Assembly (NCBI GenBank): GCA_026389975.1
Contig: JAPLGV010000238.1
Coordinates: 2,258 to 16,526 of the forward strand
Source of the DNA: Chloroflexota bacterium
GTDB lineage: Bacteria > Chloroflexota > Anaerolineae > Anaerolineales > Villigracilaceae
Direction of reading: 5' to 3'
Length of the DNA stretch: 14,269 bases
Made by a program: the position numbers and the translations under genes. The notes under the pieces were generated by a model. It had not been told where the DNA came from. It searched no databases and was given only the letters and a program-made list of their open reading frames with translations. Positions within the stretch are counted from its first letter, which is position 1. Each line of letters begins with the position of its first letter. Positions 13,457 to 14,269 of the stretch are shown piece after piece.

Positions 13457-13786
13457 ATGAAACCCACCTCCATTACTGCCAACCGCGAGAAAAAAGAACT
13501 GACCGTCATCTGGGACGACGGCCATACCAGCCTGTATACATTCTCCTTGCTGCGGGCAGGCTGTCCATGCGCTGAATGCCGCGGCGGGCATGACAAAATG
13601 GGCGATACTCCCGACCCGTCCGTTTTCACCGCGCACCTGCCCGACTCCCCCGCCACCCGCATAAACAACGTTGTCCCGGTCGGCTCGTATGGCATCACCC
13701 CGGTCTGGGAGGACGGGCACGCTGCCGGGATTTACCGCTGGAGTTACTTACGGGCGCTCTGTCCATGTGCTGAGTGCAGGAAATAA
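13457..13786 (+). CDS. DUF971 (gamma-butyrobetaine hydroxylase-like N-terminal) domain protein with two CPCAEC motifs
   Basis: A 109-residue stand-alone DUF971 protein. Two similar halves are visible: VIWDDGHTSLYTFSLLRAGCPCAEC (ending at residue 41) and PVWEDGHAAGIYRWSYLRALCPCAEC (ending at 107). The family's VGSYGITPVWEDGHAAGIY segment is intact. Both halves have a CPCAEC cluster (36-41 and 102-107), which could bind zinc or an iron-sulfur cluster. In many relatives only the first half keeps it, by my recollection of the family. DUF971 proteins occur near iron-sulfur and Mrp/ApbC genes, so a role in metal or cluster handling is possible but unproven. It lies 18 nt after the SH3b gene. Confidence 0.88.
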   Translation: MKPTSITANREKKELTVIWDDGHTSLYTFSLLRAGCPCAECRGGHDKMGDTPDPSVFTAHLPDSPATRINNVVPVGSYGITPVWEDGHAAGIYRWSYLRALCPCAECRK

Positions 13787-13787
13787 A

Positions 13788-13826
13788 ATTTCGGCGGCAA
13801 TTGAACTGCCGCTGAAATCGTTTTTT
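13788..13826. terminator. Bidirectional terminator
   Basis: A 12-bp stem (13788-13799 and 13807-13818, one G-T wobble) with loop ATTGAAC. It is followed by CG and six T (13821-13826). The left side is AAATAAAA, so it also works for the convergent small membrane protein gene ending at 13837. Confidence 0.85.
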
Positions 13827-13836
13827 GCATTTCACG

Positions 13837-14043
13837 TCATTTTGGGGAACTGTCTGGTAATTTTTCCCTTAAAGACTGAATTTCCTCCCGTAGTTTCTTC
13901 ACTTCCTGCGCAATCTGCTCACTATGGCGGGATATTTTTCTTAGTGTTTTTAAAAGCAGCCATACAACAAGTACCGGGATGGACAGAAGGATCATATAGA
14001 AAACGATTACGAATATCTCACCCGCAAATGAGTTGATTATCAC
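13837..14043 (-). CDS. Small membrane protein with a cytoplasmic coiled coil
   Basis: A 68-residue protein starting with GTG at 14041-14043. A strong ribosome binding site (AGAAGGAG, 6 nt before the GTG) supports the start and the reality of the gene. Residues 8-31 form one transmembrane segment (GEIFVIVFYMILLSIPVLVVWLLL). Residues 32-63 are a charged helix with heptad-like Leu/Ile spacing (TLRKISRHSEQIAQEVKKLREEIQSLREKL), likely a coiled coil for oligomerisation. No family name is recognised. It shares a bidirectional terminator with DUF971. Confidence 0.75.
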   Translation of the reverse strand: MIINSFAGEIFVIVFYMILLSIPVLVVWLLLKTLRKISRHSEQIAQEVKKLREEIQSLREKLPDSSPK

Positions 14044-14078
14044 ATCAAACTCCTTCTTTAATACCTGACTTGCTCATT

Positions 14079-14269
14079 TTAGTGTCCCGAAGACAGCCTA
14101 TCTAGCACTACTAAAGTAGTCTCAGGGACCTCTGCTTCTGCCAAAAGTTCTTTACCATTGAAGGTTACAATACCGGATCGGATAGGACGTAGCAGTTTTA
14201 CGAATTGTTTTATGCTGATCCCTGTCTTGCGCTCAATGTTCCGACTGATCGCCAAAGCAGTCAGAACTA
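14079..14269 (-). mobile_element. C-terminal end of an IS transposase (partial)
   Basis: An open frame running off the right edge, stop TAA at 14079-14081, with 62 visible residues. The residues ALAISRNIERKTGISIKQFVKLLR-type helix followed by PIRSGIVTFNGKELLAEAEVPE and a short Leu-rich end resemble the C-terminus of DDE transposases of the IS4/IS1634 type. The catalytic part lies outside the window, so completeness and terminal repeats cannot be judged. The AT-richer base use differs from the neighbouring genes. Confidence 0.6.

Overview
The window looks like the chromosome of a member of the Chloroflexota, probably an Anaerolineae-type bacterium. This is inferred from gene content and style, not from a database match. 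The signs are moderately high GC, several secreted lipoproteins with Thr/Pro-rich linkers and SH3b repeats, a Rex repressor, a C+ (two CxxC) ribosomal protein L28 and a DUF971 protein. No tRNA, rRNA or CRISPR array was seen.

Left part (1-3971, + strand): the 3' end of a secreted or lipoprotein gene, a strong terminator, a lipoprotein with two SH3b modules and a C-terminal beta domain, a small single-span protein and a 700-residue lipoprotein of unknown function. A 112-bp near-palindrome (3971-4082) begins at the stop codon of the last gene. Next come a promoter, a leader and rex (4243-4863). The 87-nt stretch just before rex is a second copy of the stretch before the SH3b lipoprotein (318-404 and 4155-4241). 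Its first 32 nt are identical in both copies. This duplicated leader is the least explained structure in the window.

Middle part (4942-10826): a conserved housekeeping neighbourhood. Reading leftward on the - strand from 8696 are a YloU/Asp23-family protein, a YloV/FakA-type DAK2 protein, and two DegV/FakB-type proteins. Together they look like a complete fatty acid kinase module: FakA phosphorylates fatty acids presented by FakB carriers. rpmB (L28) is divergent from yloU. Beyond it, again on the - strand, are rpe and a membrane-anchored Ser/Thr kinase. This order resembles the Bacillus subtilis prkC-rpe-rpmB-yloU-yloV cluster, including the opposite orientation of rpmB.

Right part (10899-14269): a YegS/DagK-type lipid kinase, a CaxA-type calcium/proton antiporter, a small SH3b protein and a DUF971 protein form a tight + strand run ending at a bidirectional terminator. 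On the - strand are a small membrane/coiled-coil protein and the C-terminal end of a transposase cut by the window edge. Two + strand genes (1638 and 10899) have a -10 hexamer exactly 6 nt before the ATG, which suggests leaderless mRNAs.
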